A stretch of 64,000 bases of DNA from Prevotella sp. (GCA_016286995.1 JAEEVA010000008.1:1-64000), one strand, 5' to 3'. Positions 1 through 8,466 are shown, numbered from the stretch's first letter. The notes: generated by a model from the sequence alone, not told the origin. Numbers and translations are program-made.

Positions 1-858
1 ATCCCCGACGAGGCCCGTGCCTTCAAGGACAGCGACCCCGTGACCGACAAGATCGGTTTCCTGACAGCAGAGTTCCTAGTCGAGGAGATGCACAAGGGTC
101 GCATCCCCAAGGAGTTCCTGCCCCTGCAGAGCGGTGTAGGCTCCACAGCCAATGCTATCCTCGGCGCCCTGGGTGAAGACAAGCACGTGCCTGACTTCAA
201 CATCTATACCGAGGTCATCCAGAACTCCGTCATCGACATGATGCTCAACGGACGTGTGAAGGACGCTTCCGCCTGCTCGCTGACCGTCAGCAACGACTGC
301 CTGATGCAGGTTTATGACAACATGGACTACATGCGCCACCACCTGACGCTGCGTCAGAGCGAGATTTCAAACTCGCCTGAGATCATCCGTCGCTTAGGCG
401 TCATCGCCATCAATACCGCCATCGAGGCCGACATCTACGGCAACGTCAACTCCACCCACATCAGCGGCGTGAAGATGATGAACGGTATCGGCGGCTCGGG
501 CGACTTCATCCGCAACGCCTACCTCTCCATCTTCACCTGTCCCAGCGTGGCCAAGGGAGGCGTCATCAGCTCCATCGTTCCTTTTGTGTCACATCAGGAC
601 TCCAGCGAGCACGACGTCAACATCATCGTCACCGAACAGGGTATTGCCGACCTGCGTGGCAAGTCGCCGGCACAGCGTGCCGAGTGCATCATCGAAAACT
701 GTGCACACCCCGACTACAAGCAGCTGCTGTGGGACTACCTGAAGATTTCGAAGATGGGTCAGACCCGTCACAACCTGCCTGCCGCCTTTGCCATGCACGA
801 CACTTTGGCTCGCAAGGGCGACATGAAGCTCACCGACTTTGCTGAATACGTAAAGTAA
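1..858 (+). CDS. acetyl-CoA hydrolase/transferase (succinate CoA-transferase family), C-terminal part
   Basis: The gene enters the window already open in frame 1 and reads to a TAA at 856-858, giving the last 285 residues of a protein whose family is usually about 500 residues. The segment matches the C-terminal half of the acetyl-CoA hydrolase/transferase family: a Gly-rich stretch (GIGGSGDF) near the middle followed by the conserved VTEQGIADLRG motif. Members move CoA between acyl groups, typically succinyl-CoA and acetate, and serve acetate, succinate or propionate fermentation in the cytoplasm. A GTG at 40 is internal and not the start. The gene is followed by a terminator at 904-935, so it ends its transcription unit. 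The exact acyl substrate cannot be read from the sequence. Confidence 0.88.
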   Translation: MPDEARAFKDSDPVTDKIGFLTAEFLVEEMHKGRIPKEFLPLQSGVGSTANAILGALGEDKHVPDFNIYTEVIQNSVIDMMLNGRVKDASACSLTVSNDCLMQVYDNMDYMRHHLTLRQSEISNSPEIIRRLGVIAINTAIEADIYGNVNSTHISGVKMMNGIGGSGDFIRNAYLSIFTCPSVAKGGVISSIVPFVSHQDSSEHDVNIIVTEQGIADLRGKSPAQRAECIIENCAHPDYKQLLWDYLKISKMGQTRHNLPAAFAMHDTLARKGDMKLTDFAEYVK

Positions 859-870
859 GATGAACGCTTA

Positions 871-909
871 ATGTAAATGTAAAATGTAAAAATGTAAAAA
901 TGTAAAAAA
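871..909. repeat. short tandem A-rich array (ATGTAAA-type)
   Basis: Five successive copies of ATGTA(A)n, with unit length drifting between 6 and 8 bp, lie between the CoA-transferase stop and its terminator hairpin. The array runs directly into the A tract that forms the left base of the terminator. Confidence 0.6.
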
Positions 910-935
910 CGCTGGCCAGCAGGTCAGCGTTTTTT
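904..935 (+). terminator. rho-independent terminator after the CoA-transferase gene
   Basis: An A6 tract, an arm CGCTGGCC, a short AGCA loop, the matching arm GGTCAGCG (one G-U pair) and a T6 tract. The hairpin is nearly symmetrical, so it could also stop transcription from the minus strand; the converging minus-strand gene ends at 963. Confidence 0.85.
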
Positions 936-962
936 GTAGAAACCAGTCCCCATGATTGTGTA

Positions 963-2216
963 TTATTCGGGGAAAGAATACACCAGATACTGGAAGTTGG
1001 GCTCGGTGGGATAGTTGGTGAGTCGCCCAGAACGTGTGATGAACGACAGCAGGCCACTATATACGCCATTGCCAAATGTGAACTGGTCGCCGTAGATGTT
1101 AATATAATGAATACGTCGGGCATCATAGTTCAGCAGCCGTTCTGTATCCATGACGGGCATGCCATCAATCAGAACCAATGAGGGTAAGGTCTTATTGTAC
1201 TGGTCCGGTTCTGTTTGGACCACCAGCTGCTGTACGCCATGGCTTTTCCTTTTCGAGACACATTGCACATATTCAAGCAGCACCTCCCTGATGGTCAGGA
1301 ACTGACGGTACTCGTCAAGATTATAGGAGAGATAAGGACGGATGCCATGTATGGTTTCCTGGTAGGGCAACAGGCGTCCTTCTTCAGCCGTGTCGTCAGA
1401 GTGATCACCCATCTTTATTTCGCGTTTGGCTGGTGCAATCGCTATCTGGTGCCGCTGCATGTCGAGGGAGCGTGCTTCCACCTCGCTGCGTTTGTAATGG
1501 AATACGAGATGCGGAAGTCGCTTGGGGAGCAACGCGGCAAACGGGCTTATCATTTCAATGGGCAGGCTCTCGCCGGTAGAGGTCACGGCACTGAGTACCA
1601 ACGGCAGTTTGCCGTGGATGCCGAAGGTGTAGAAAACAGCGGTGGAGTCGCCGACCATCTTCCCCTCAAAATAATGTATCTGCTGGCCAATGATACTTAA
1701 GGAAGGAAGAATCTGGCTGCCTTCGTACGTCTTGCCGCCACGAACATTGCTGACACGCGCCTTGATGATATGTCCTTCCGTCTCGCGCTCATCAACATCC
1801 TTCTGGCTTACCAAATCGGCAGTGCCATCACACGCCGCCCAACAACTATCGGCCGTCACCCACTTGATATCGTCGTCTACATTCTTGTGAAGAGGATTGA
1901 CGATAGCCACAAGTTGGTGAGCCACCTGGGAGTCGTCGCGAGTATAGACTGACAACACATAGTAGCCGCTATGGAGATGGGGCGGCAATTCGATGACACC
2001 TGTTCCCTGCCCACCTTGAAGACCTAGCACAACACCTGTCGCCAAACCATGCATATCGCACAGTTCAGCATAGGCAATCAAGGCATCAGCGGTCGTCACA
2101 CTGACTTTCATCGCCTCACCGGCAAGATACCAGGGACGATCAGTCTCTACACGTGCAGCAAAGGTGCTCAGGGTAAGCAGCAACGCTGCTATCAGTGATA
2201 ATATCTTATTCTTCAT
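963..2216 (-). CDS. secreted protein with MG2-like N-terminus and detached TonB-plug-like C-terminus
   Basis: Predicted 417 residues. I chose the ATG at 2214-2216; the frame can be opened two codons earlier only with a TTG. It begins with a signal peptide (MKNKILSLIAALLL..FAA). Residues about 20-110 resemble the MG2/macroglobulin-type beta domain found in Bacteroidota surface proteins (ETDRPWYLAGE, then GYYVLSVYTRD). Residues about 320-400 resemble a TonB receptor plug (LVLIDGMPV, then a segment ending in LLSFITRSG), but no beta-barrel follows. It is the last gene of a minus-strand set with a DUF4249 lipoprotein and a TonB receptor, which suggests a surface uptake or export complex. The substrate is unknown. 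Domain names are inferred from motif resemblance. Confidence 0.72.
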   Translation of the reverse strand: MKNKILSLIAALLLTLSTFAARVETDRPWYLAGEAMKVSVTTADALIAYAELCDMHGLATGVVLGLQGGQGTGVIELPPHLHSGYYVLSVYTRDDSQVAHQLVAIVNPLHKNVDDDIKWVTADSCWAACDGTADLVSQKDVDERETEGHIIKARVSNVRGGKTYEGSQILPSLSIIGQQIHYFEGKMVGDSTAVFYTFGIHGKLPLVLSAVTSTGESLPIEMISPFAALLPKRLPHLVFHYKRSEVEARSLDMQRHQIAIAPAKREIKMGDHSDDTAEEGRLLPYQETIHGIRPYLSYNLDEYRQFLTIREVLLEYVQCVSKRKSHGVQQLVVQTEPDQYNKTLPSLVLIDGMPVMDTERLLNYDARRIHYINIYGDQFTFGNGVYSGLLSFITRSGRLTNYPTEPNFQYLVYSFPE

Positions 2217-2384
2217 CTTCAATTCTCAATTATCAATTTTAATTTTGAGTGTTGAATTTTGAGTGTTGAATTATTCTCGCTTCGCTGTGATGTTTGAATG
2301 ACGAATTCTCAATTAATTCTTAACTCTTATTTCTTAATCGGCGAAGCCGACCATTCCACATTCCACATTCCTCATTCCACATTC
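2217..2384. repeat. composite intergenic repeat: heptamer arrays around a TCGGC hairpin
   Basis: This short gap is built from repeats. An array of AATTCTC/AATTATC/TGAGTGT-type units directly follows the start codon of the downstream gene. A 13-bp hairpin TCGGCGAAGCCGA sits at 2338-2350. An array of CATTCCA-type 7-bp units runs from 2352 to about 2395, into the end of the DUF4249 gene. The same hairpin core occurs at 15149-15161 and 29155-29167, also between arrays. Confidence 0.7.
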
Positions 2385-3554
2385 TCAATTCTCGTCTAAC
2401 GGCCAGAAATCAGGCTCTTCGGTATAGGCGCCTCTCGCACGGACATCAAGTTGATGCTTGGTGGCCCAAGCCGTATTCAGCGGTCCTCCACCATTCATTC
2501 TGTTGTCATCCCATTCGCAGAGCCACATGCCCTGATTGGCCATTCGCAGGCATTCATCTATGGTACAGTCTTTGAGCCAGACACGCTTGTCGCCTTTATA
2601 CGGGTGGTTGACAGAGAAATCAAGAGGAGAGAAGAAAAACCTGTATTTAGCCACATTCAGCGCACACCCTACAAACCCTATCACGGACTTGCCTGACGTG
2701 AGGCAACGGATATTGGTGGGCAGGGCTGACGGTAGCGGCGTGAACAATCCGCCCATCTCGGAACTGGCTTGGCGCCGAGCACATTCATATTCGTACTCAT
2801 CCTTTGATATGGCACGCTGTTGCACCAATCCGCTATATTTGTAATAGAGACGCTCATCGCTGTTGTCAATGTCGTAAAGCTTGAGCTTTTGGATGTGCTG
2901 GCCTTCATAATGGGTGGTGGCTTCGACCAAGATATTCGAGCCTATGGCATCCATCCATCCGCGTTCAGGAAAGATGCCGATGGAATCGACCTTCTGCATG
3001 GTGTTGGTGTCGAAATACACGTAGGTGGTATAATCAGGATGCACTTCCCAGGTCTCAATGTACGACCAGGTATAGTAATTAGTCTTGCTGGCATCAAAGG
3101 GGGCCTCGGGGGTGACGAGCACATCGATATTGCTATCAGGCGTGGGCTGGGACCCTTCAACGCGAGCTATCTTTTCTGTTCGAAGAGGTAGCTGAGGTTC
3201 TGATTCATACACCTCGCCATCCGCTTCAATATGCAGATAATACTTGACGTCAGGATCAAGCTGCTCAATCCAGCAGGCGTAATAGTCATCGGTGGCCTGC
3301 GCCTTGTATTCGGAACCGTCGCTGCCGTGTACAGAAACACTTGCTCCCGTGACCATCCTGGGTGCATGGGTAGCCTTGATATCCTGTGTGCGCGACAGAT
3401 AGAACTTATTCAATTCCGCAGAACATATCGTGCCTTCGACAACAAGCAAGTTGGAATCCTCGGCAGCAATGTCCGCGTCATATTCATCAATACAGCTTAA
3501 CAGTGCGAATGCGCCAAAGACGAGGCATGTCAAATTATATAGCAATCGTTTCAT
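2385..3554 (-). CDS. DUF4249 domain lipoprotein
   Basis: A 389-residue protein starting with a lipoprotein signal peptide whose lipobox ends in LLSC (Cys about residue 21), so it is probably anchored in the outer membrane. The body matches the DUF4249 family of Bacteroidota: an early VVEGTI motif, a Gly/Ser-rich beta domain (VTGASVSVHGSDG), then repeated Tyr/Trp-rich strands. DUF4249 proteins are usually encoded next to a TonB-dependent receptor, as here, where the receptor gene ends 24 bp upstream. The gene lies between the receptor and the MG2/plug-like protein and is probably co-transcribed with both. Function in the family is not established; a surface-exposed accessory role to the receptor is inferred from the context. 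Confidence 0.85.
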   Translation of the reverse strand: MKRLLYNLTCLVFGAFALLSCIDEYDADIAAEDSNLLVVEGTICSAELNKFYLSRTQDIKATHAPRMVTGASVSVHGSDGSEYKAQATDDYYACWIEQLDPDVKYYLHIEADGEVYESEPQLPLRTEKIARVEGSQPTPDSNIDVLVTPEAPFDASKTNYYTWSYIETWEVHPDYTTYVYFDTNTMQKVDSIGIFPERGWMDAIGSNILVEATTHYEGQHIQKLKLYDIDNSDERLYYKYSGLVQQRAISKDEYEYECARRQASSEMGGLFTPLPSALPTNIRCLTSGKSVIGFVGCALNVAKYRFFFSPLDFSVNHPYKGDKRVWLKDCTIDECLRMANQGMWLCEWDDNRMNGGGPLNTAWATKHQLDVRARGAYTEEPDFWPLDEN

Positions 3555-3584
3555 TTGTCAATTATCAATCTTCAATGTTCAATT
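3555..3584. repeat. heptamer array spanning a stop codon
   Basis: Four to five 7-bp units (TTGTCAA, TTATCAA, TCTTCAA, TGTTCAA) fill the gap between the DUF4249 start codon and the TonB receptor end. The receptor's stop codon, read on the minus strand at 3579-3581, is part of the array. Confidence 0.75.
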
Positions 3585-6575
3585 AAACTTTATATTAAGT
3601 GACACGTACGGAATGGCAGTGCCAAACACAGACAGCCTATAGCCTTTAATATTATCCCCTTCGTTGGTATAATAGATATTATAGGCATTCCTGCGTGCGA
3701 GGGCGTTGTACACACCAATGGAGAACGACGTGTGGAGGAAACTGGTGAGTTTGTGGGTCGGCTCGATATTGAATGCAAGGTCCAGACGCATATAGTCAGG
3801 AATACGGTATGTGTTGCGGTCGGAATAATAGGGCATGAACTTCTGGTAGTACGAGTTGTAATACTTACCTGTTGGCAGCGTCGTCGGGCGGCCGGTGGCA
3901 TAGTTGAAGTTGCTTGAGAAGCTGTATCGCTCGGTGAACTTGAAGTTGAGCACAGCCTTCACCTCGTGGGGTCTGTCGTATTCGGAGGGATACCAGTCAC
4001 CATCATTCAGCGGTTTCTTCACCCCCTTGTCATCCTGGCGGAGCAAGGAGCGCGAGAAGGTATAGCTCACCCATCCGTTCACCTTGCCCACAGGTTTCTT
4101 CACCTGCAGCTCCACGCCATAGGCTTTCCCCTTGGTTGAGATCACGTCGGTCTCAAGGTGTGGGTTCATCAGCAGCACGGCCGAATTGCGATAATTCAGA
4201 TAGTCGTCAATGTGCTTGTAGTACACTTCGGCAGAGAGCTCGTATTTCTTGTTCTTTGTCTCGTGATAGATGCCGGCAGCAACCTGCCATCCTTTCTGCG
4301 GCTTGATGTTAGGGTCGGAAAGCTTCCAGGTGTCAGTAGGCGACACAATCGATGTATTCGACACCTTATGGATATACTGGTGCATGGTATTGAAGCCAAC
4401 CTTCAGAGAAAGGTTTTCCTGGATGGCATAGAGCGCCGACAAGCGCAGTTCTGGAGCATGATAGGTCTTGATGATGCCAGACTCATGCCGAGTCTCCAGC
4501 AATGTTTCCTCTGTTGGAAGCTGGTCGTCTTCATAATAATTCACGTCACGTGGACCAAGGGCATTGAACATGGAATAGCGCAAACCGGCAGATGCCGTCA
4601 GCTTTTCTGTGAGAGGGAGTTCGTAACTGATATAGGCTGCGCTCTCCAATGCCTTCTCACGCTGCAGCTGGTCGCTCTTGACGTAGGATGCATCGCCCAC
4701 CGGCTCATACTTTCCTGCCTGCACATTATAGTGCTGCATGGAGAGACCGTAGGTGATGACTTGCTTTTCAGACAAGCGATGACGGATGTGGAGTTTGCCC
4801 CACAGCTGGTCGATACCGAAACTCAGTCGTGCGGCCATGGAAGGCGTTGCCCTGTTCTCGTTGAAATAATCGTAGTGGTCGATTCCGGCAGACAGCGTGG
4901 CCGTGATCTTCTCATTCAGCATCGAACGCCACTCGGCTGAGAAGTTACTGTTCTGATAGCCGTAACTGTCATCTGAGCTGAACGAGAACTTGTCCTGACT
5001 CCAATAGCCATTGACCTTCACGCGGTTCATGCTGTTGAGCTTCCACGTCAGCACGCCACCCAGGTCATAGAAGTTCGCCGTTCCGTCCTTGTAGCCGCTC
5101 TTCTCCGGCAGCTTCTTCAGTATCCAGTCACTATAAGTCGTGCGGCCATTCAGCAGCAGCGACACCTTGTCCTTTACGATGGGTACTTCTATCGTCGCCT
5201 TGCTGGTAAGCACACCAATGCTGGCAGAACCAGTAAACTTCTGCATGTTAGCCTCCTTCGAGTTGACCTTCAGCACACTACTGATTCTACCTCCATATTC
5301 CACGGGAACGCTCGACTTGAACAGTTCCACATCCTCAACTGCATCTGAATTGAACGACGCGAACAGGCCGAACAGGTGGGACGGATTAAAGACTGTACCG
5401 CCATTGAATAGTATCAGGTTCTGGTCGGTGGCACCGCCTCGCACATTGTAACCGCTTGAAGCCTCTCCAACGGTAGTGACACCAGGCAGCGAGAGCACTA
5501 TCTTCATGATATCCGACTCACCAAAGGCCGAGGGAATGTTTTTCAGCAGCTGGGGCTTGAACTTCTCAGAACCCATGATGACGTTGTCCACCGACGACGG
5601 CCGACCACCCACAACCACAATCTCGTCCAATTCCTGGTCATCGGCAATACTAGCCCTTGCCTTCTTCACCCCCGGCACAATATAGGTCCTTGTCTTTGCC
5701 GAACCGGCGTCTATCGATACGGTATCGCTGTCGAGAACGGGAATACCTTTTATTAATTGAGAATTGATAATTGATAATTGAGAATTATTTGCTGCGCCTT
5801 GCTGCAATTCTCCATTATCCATTGTCCTCGCATCGCCATACTCTCTCTGAGAGAATTTTCCATTGTCCATTGTCCATTGTCCATTGTCAATTTCCAATTG
5901 ACTAACCAACGTCGTAAGACTACCCTCGCGCTTGCTCTTTGAGAAGGAAAGATGGTTTTTCCTCGCCGTCTGCCTGATTTGCTTTTTCTGTTCTGGAAAG
6001 AGTTTTGTCACGTCGGATAACCGCTTCACGTGATGCGTTTCCCCGTCTGGAGTGACGAGTGTATAATGCTCCAAGGTTCTGAGTGTCTTCAGCAGCTTCC
6101 TTGTACCATAATACATGTCACCATTGTCAATCTTCCACACACTATGATACAACCGGAGGCCATTGGTGCTCCCATCGCAAAGCAGGGCCGCATAGTGTGT
6201 GCTGTCCTCCGGATTATGCACATACCTGTGGCCGTCCATCTCAAACCAGTCGACATGCGCTTGTTCTGGCAGACAGATATAATTGTTTCCGGGGGCTTGA
6301 ACAACTATCCTCTGCATGAATTGGTCAAAGCGCAGTTGTACATCATCATACACTACGCCATAATAACTGACGCGGCCCGTATAAAAATCCACCTTGTCAC
6401 TATAATATGGTATGTCGTGCCACAACCTGAGTTGGTACTGTGGCTCAAATGCACCCACATACAAGCGGGCATAGTCGGAAGCAAAGGACATGTGCTCCTG
6501 AGCTCCAACATGCAGTATGACTGACATCATACAGGCCAAAAATAAATATCTGATTGTCCGTTCCGGATGTGCCAT
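3579..6575 (-). CDS. TonB-dependent outer membrane receptor (DUF4249-associated type)
   Basis: A 998-residue protein with a signal peptide (cleavage near HVGAQ, residue 26). Residues about 27-220 form a Bacteroidota-specific N-terminal region without an obvious carboxypeptidase-like repeat. A plug domain follows at about 310-440, with IVVVGGRPSS, the SLPGVTTVGEASSGYNVRGG region and NLILFNGGTVFNPSHLFG. The rest is a barrel of alternating aromatic strands ending in LNIKFN. TonB receptors take up large or scarce substrates at the outer membrane. This is the first gene of the operon and has its own promoter at 6617-6624. Residues about 225-275, just before the plug, are encoded by heptamer-array DNA (5750-5900) and read as NSQLSI- and MDNG-type repeats, which looks like an inserted linker. 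The ligand cannot be deduced. Confidence 0.9.
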   Translation of the reverse strand: MAHPERTIRYLFLACMMSVILHVGAQEHMSFASDYARLYVGAFEPQYQLRLWHDIPYYSDKVDFYTGRVSYYGVVYDDVQLRFDQFMQRIVVQAPGNNYICLPEQAHVDWFEMDGHRYVHNPEDSTHYAALLCDGSTNGLRLYHSVWKIDNGDMYYGTRKLLKTLRTLEHYTLVTPDGETHHVKRLSDVTKLFPEQKKQIRQTARKNHLSFSKSKREGSLTTLVSQLEIDNGQWTMDNGKFSQREYGDARTMDNGELQQGAANNSQLSIINSQLIKGIPVLDSDTVSIDAGSAKTRTYIVPGVKKARASIADDQELDEIVVVGGRPSSVDNVIMGSEKFKPQLLKNIPSAFGESDIMKIVLSLPGVTTVGEASSGYNVRGGATDQNLILFNGGTVFNPSHLFGLFASFNSDAVEDVELFKSSVPVEYGGRISSVLKVNSKEANMQKFTGSASIGVLTSKATIEVPIVKDKVSLLLNGRTTYSDWILKKLPEKSGYKDGTANFYDLGGVLTWKLNSMNRVKVNGYWSQDKFSFSSDDSYGYQNSNFSAEWRSMLNEKITATLSAGIDHYDYFNENRATPSMAARLSFGIDQLWGKLHIRHRLSEKQVITYGLSMQHYNVQAGKYEPVGDASYVKSDQLQREKALESAAYISYELPLTEKLTASAGLRYSMFNALGPRDVNYYEDDQLPTEETLLETRHESGIIKTYHAPELRLSALYAIQENLSLKVGFNTMHQYIHKVSNTSIVSPTDTWKLSDPNIKPQKGWQVAAGIYHETKNKKYELSAEVYYKHIDDYLNYRNSAVLLMNPHLETDVISTKGKAYGVELQVKKPVGKVNGWVSYTFSRSLLRQDDKGVKKPLNDGDWYPSEYDRPHEVKAVLNFKFTERYSFSSNFNYATGRPTTLPTGKYYNSYYQKFMPYYSDRNTYRIPDYMRLDLAFNIEPTHKLTSFLHTSFSIGVYNALARRNAYNIYYTNEGDNIKGYRLSVFGTAIPYVSLNIKFN
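5750..5900 (-). repeat. in-frame heptamer arrays inside the TonB receptor gene
   Basis: Three blocks of 7-bp units: AATTGAT/AATTGAG at 5753-5789, TCCATTA-type at about 5812-5827, and CATTGTC repeated four times at about 5860-5890. Together they add about 150 bp without breaking the frame. The blocks are separated by unrelated sequence. Confidence 0.8.
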
Positions 6576-6611
6576 GTCTGTTCAGCTTTTGATTCGTGTT
6601 ACATAAAAACG

Positions 6612-6624
6612 CCGTGCAAAGGTA
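6612..6624 (-). promoter_or_regulatory. promoter -7 box for the TonB receptor operon
   Basis: Read on the minus strand, TTACCTTTGCA contains the Bacteroidota -7 element TACCTTTG (6617-6624). The receptor start codon is about 40 nt downstream. Confidence 0.6.
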
Positions 6625-6663
6625 AGGCTTTTTAGGGATACCGCCAAATTTTTCCCCCAAAAA

Positions 6664-6695
6664 CATCAGGCTGCAAAAATTTGCACCCGCTGATG
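6664..6695. promoter_or_regulatory. nested inverted repeat in a divergent intergenic region
   Basis: CATCAG...CTGATG encloses the perfect palindrome TGCAAAAATTTGCA (6672-6685). It sits about 40 bp upstream of the receptor -7 box in the 310-bp gap between the receptor and the His-rich gene, a good position for a repressor or activator site. Apart from this and the two promoters, nothing recognisable is seen between 6576 and 6885. Confidence 0.4.
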
Positions 6696-6801
6696 GGTTC
6701 TATTACGTGACCATGGTCGATTGTTCAATATGATCACCCGCTCTGGCGGATTTCCCTACGAAGGTTTAGGAAAAACACCCTGCCAGTTTAGGAATAATCC
6801 T

Positions 6802-6832
6802 TTTGAAATGCCACGAATTATCACGAACTTTG
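6802..6832 (+). promoter_or_regulatory. promoter for the His-rich secreted protein
   Basis: A -33 TTTG at 6802-6805 and a -7 GAACTTTG at 6825-6832 are separated by 19 bp, the expected spacing. The first base of the -7 box deviates (G for T). A purine-rich TAGGAGA lies about 7 nt before the start codon at 6886. Confidence 0.6.
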
Positions 6833-6885
6833 CACCGTGATCAAGAAACAAATGTCTCACAAATTAAAGTATAGGAGATTAAACT

Positions 6886-7479
6886 ATGAAGAAGTTAATG
6901 ATTCTGGCAATGACGATGGTCATGACCGTCTCGGCCAACGCAATGAGCTATAACGCAGCAAAGAGCGACGCTCTGTTCCTGAGCGACAAGATGGCTTACG
7001 AGCTGAACCTTACCGCTGCACAGTATGAGACCGTCTACGAGATTAACCTCGACTACCTGATGAGCCTCAATGGACACGCCGACATCTTTGGCATTTGGTG
7101 GGACCGCCGCAACGATGACCTCCGCCATGTATTGAACGCCTGGCAGTACGATAAGTTCTTAACTCTTGAACACTTCTACCGCCCCGTGGCTTGGAAAGCC
7201 GGCAGCTGGTCATTTGCAGTGTACGCTCACTACGACAGAGGTCGCTTCTACCATCCCCACCCCAAGGGATACGGCAGCTACAAGGGACGTCACCACCACC
7301 ATCCCGACGCCCATGGCAACAGCCGGACTTGGCGTAACACCCACAACCATCCCGCACCGCATGACAGCCACCACGACAAGCCTGGTCATCACGGCAGCGA
7401 TGGACACCACGACAAGCCTGGACACCACGGCAGCGAGGGTCATCACAGCACCCCTGGCCATCATGGCAGCCACAAATAA
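6886..7479 (+). CDS. secreted histidine-rich protein
   Basis: A 197-residue protein with a signal peptide (MKKLMILAMTMVMTVSANA). Residues about 20-110 are a compact helical region with many Tyr and Trp (AAQYETVYEINLDY, FGIWWDRR, LEHFYRPVAW). Residues about 125-197 are a low-complexity tail of His, Gly, Asp and Pro with repeats of the type HHDKPGHHGS. Such tails bind Zn, Ni or Cu in other proteins, so a periplasmic or surface metal-binding or buffering role is likely, but that is inference. It stands alone with its own promoter and a TAGGAGA ribosome-binding site, unusual in a phylum where such sites are weak. A small hairpin follows the stop. I do not recognise a named family. Confidence 0.8.
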   Translation: MKKLMILAMTMVMTVSANAMSYNAAKSDALFLSDKMAYELNLTAAQYETVYEINLDYLMSLNGHADIFGIWWDRRNDDLRHVLNAWQYDKFLTLEHFYRPVAWKAGSWSFAVYAHYDRGRFYHPHPKGYGSYKGRHHHHPDAHGNSRTWRNTHNHPAPHDSHHDKPGHHGSDGHHDKPGHHGSEGHHSTPGHHGSHK

Positions 7480-7517
7480 TTGCTGTAACTCTATATATGC
7501 CTCTCCACAGAGGACCC

Positions 7518-7546
7518 GCGGGGAATCTCATCATGAGGTTCCCCGC
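7518..7546. terminator. GC-rich hairpin between converging genes
   Basis: GCGGGGAA pairs with TTCCCCGC and encloses a second palindrome, CTCATCATGAG. It lies between the convergent His-rich and trhA genes. No T tract follows on either side, so it may be a weak or rho-assisted terminator. Confidence 0.45.
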
Positions 7547-7590
7547 ATGACGTCATCTATGTGAGCAGTCATGTTGTTCGTACGTTCATT

Positions 7591-8277
7591 CTACAGGTAC
7601 TCCATCAGGACGTCCCAGACGGCAATGATGTGGCAGATGCTTCCCATCAGGACGAAGAAATGGAAGATGGAGTGCATATAGCGCTTGCGATGGAAGGTGT
7701 AGAAGATGGCACCGGTGATGTAGCTCACGCCCTCGGCAATCAGCCACACGACGGCTGCTGTACTGACACTGTTCAGCAGTGGTTTGAATGCGACGAGTAC
7801 GCTCAGTCCCATGGCGATGAAGCAGAACGTTTCCAGATTGGAGTGTTCCTTCAGGTTTACAAAGCTGACAATGGTACCCGCGATGGCGCACAGCCACACG
7901 AAGACAAACAGCAGCCAGCCCCAGTTGAGGGTGAATTGAGAATTGAGAATTGAAAATTGAGAATTGGCGTTCAACAGGGCTACCAACGTCAGGGGTGAAT
8001 AGCTGCCCGCTATGTGCCAGTAGATGGCGGCATGGTCCCAGCGGCGCAGGCGCTCTTTCCATTTCGAGCGTCGCGGCAGGGCATGGTAGATTGTCGACGA
8101 CACATAGGAGCCCAGCATGCCGAACAGGTAGAGGATGACGCCTACCCTTGCCCATGAGCTGTCGCCACGGAACGCCATGACCAAAAAGATGATGCCTACC
8201 GTCACACCCAGCAGGATGCCTGCGGCGTGCGACCAGGAATTCAACAGCTCTTCACGATGGGTATAACGGATGGCCAT
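7591..8277 (-). CDS. trhA: hemolysin III / TrhA family membrane protein
   Basis: A 228-residue polytopic membrane protein beginning MAIRYTHREE; the ATG at 8275-8277 was preferred over upstream in-frame codons that overlap the promoter. It has seven hydrophobic segments and the conserved polar residues of the TrhA/PAQR-like family: REELLNSWSHAAG near the N-terminus, WDHAAIYWHIAGSYSPL in the middle, and HSIFHFFVLMG..CHI near the end. The family is linked to membrane energetics and surfactant homeostasis; the old name hemolysin III is probably misleading. Residues about 104-115 (NSQFSILNSQF) come from an in-frame array of GAATTGA units at 7933-7966, in a loop between membrane segments. It is monocistronic. 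Confidence 0.88.
   Translation of the reverse strand: MAIRYTHREELLNSWSHAAGILLGVTVGIIFLVMAFRGDSSWARVGVILYLFGMLGSYVSSTIYHALPRRSKWKERLRRWDHAAIYWHIAGSYSPLTLVALLNANSQFSILNSQFTLNWGWLLFVFVWLCAIAGTIVSFVNLKEHSNLETFCFIAMGLSVLVAFKPLLNSVSTAAVVWLIAEGVSYITGAIFYTFHRKRYMHSIFHFFVLMGSICHIIAVWDVLMEYL
7933..7966 (-). repeat. in-frame heptamer array in trhA
   Basis: Five 7-bp units (GAATTGA three times, AAATTGA, GAATTGG) within the coding frame. The translated NSQFSIL-type peptide resembles that produced by the arrays in the TonB receptor gene. Confidence 0.8.
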
Positions 8278-8312
8278 GGTTCTCTTTTTCGTCTCTTTTG
8301 CTATTTTGCCTG

Positions 8313-8320
8313 CAAAAGTA
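8313..8320 (-). promoter_or_regulatory. trhA promoter -7 box
   Basis: TACTTTTG followed by CA on the minus strand, about 35 nt before the trhA start codon. A heptamer array begins 7 bp upstream and fills the spacer and -33 position. Confidence 0.6.
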
Positions 8321-8327
8321 CAAAAAA

Positions 8328-8360
8328 TTATCAATTATCAATTATCAATTATCAATTATT
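8328..8360. repeat. heptamer array TTATCAA between divergent promoters
   Basis: Four near-perfect TTATCAA units ending in TTATT. The array lies between the trhA -7 box and the upstream region of the ABC ATPase gene. Confidence 0.75.
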
Positions 8361-8450
8361 TTGTATCTTTCACCCTTGGTGAAGATACTTTCGCTCGACA
8401 ATACAAACAAAAAAAATGACATTTTTGTTTGTATTGTCCTCGCTTATTCG

Positions 8451-8458
8451 TATCTTTG
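8451..8458 (+). promoter_or_regulatory. promoter -7 box immediately before the ABC ATPase start
   Basis: TATCTTTG followed by CA. Only 8 nt separate it from the ATG at 8467, so the mRNA probably starts at or within a few nt of the start codon. A second similar box (TATCTTTC, about 8364) lies further upstream. Confidence 0.6.
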
Positions 8459-8466
8459 CAAGCGGA

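Noticed and set aside
4158..4940. 260-residue open frame antisense to the TonB receptor
   Set aside because: Opposite conserved barrel strands; no independent signals.
8416..8466. Upstream start of the ABC ATPase
   Set aside because: It would include the -7 promoter box in the coding region and adds residues unlike the family N-terminus.
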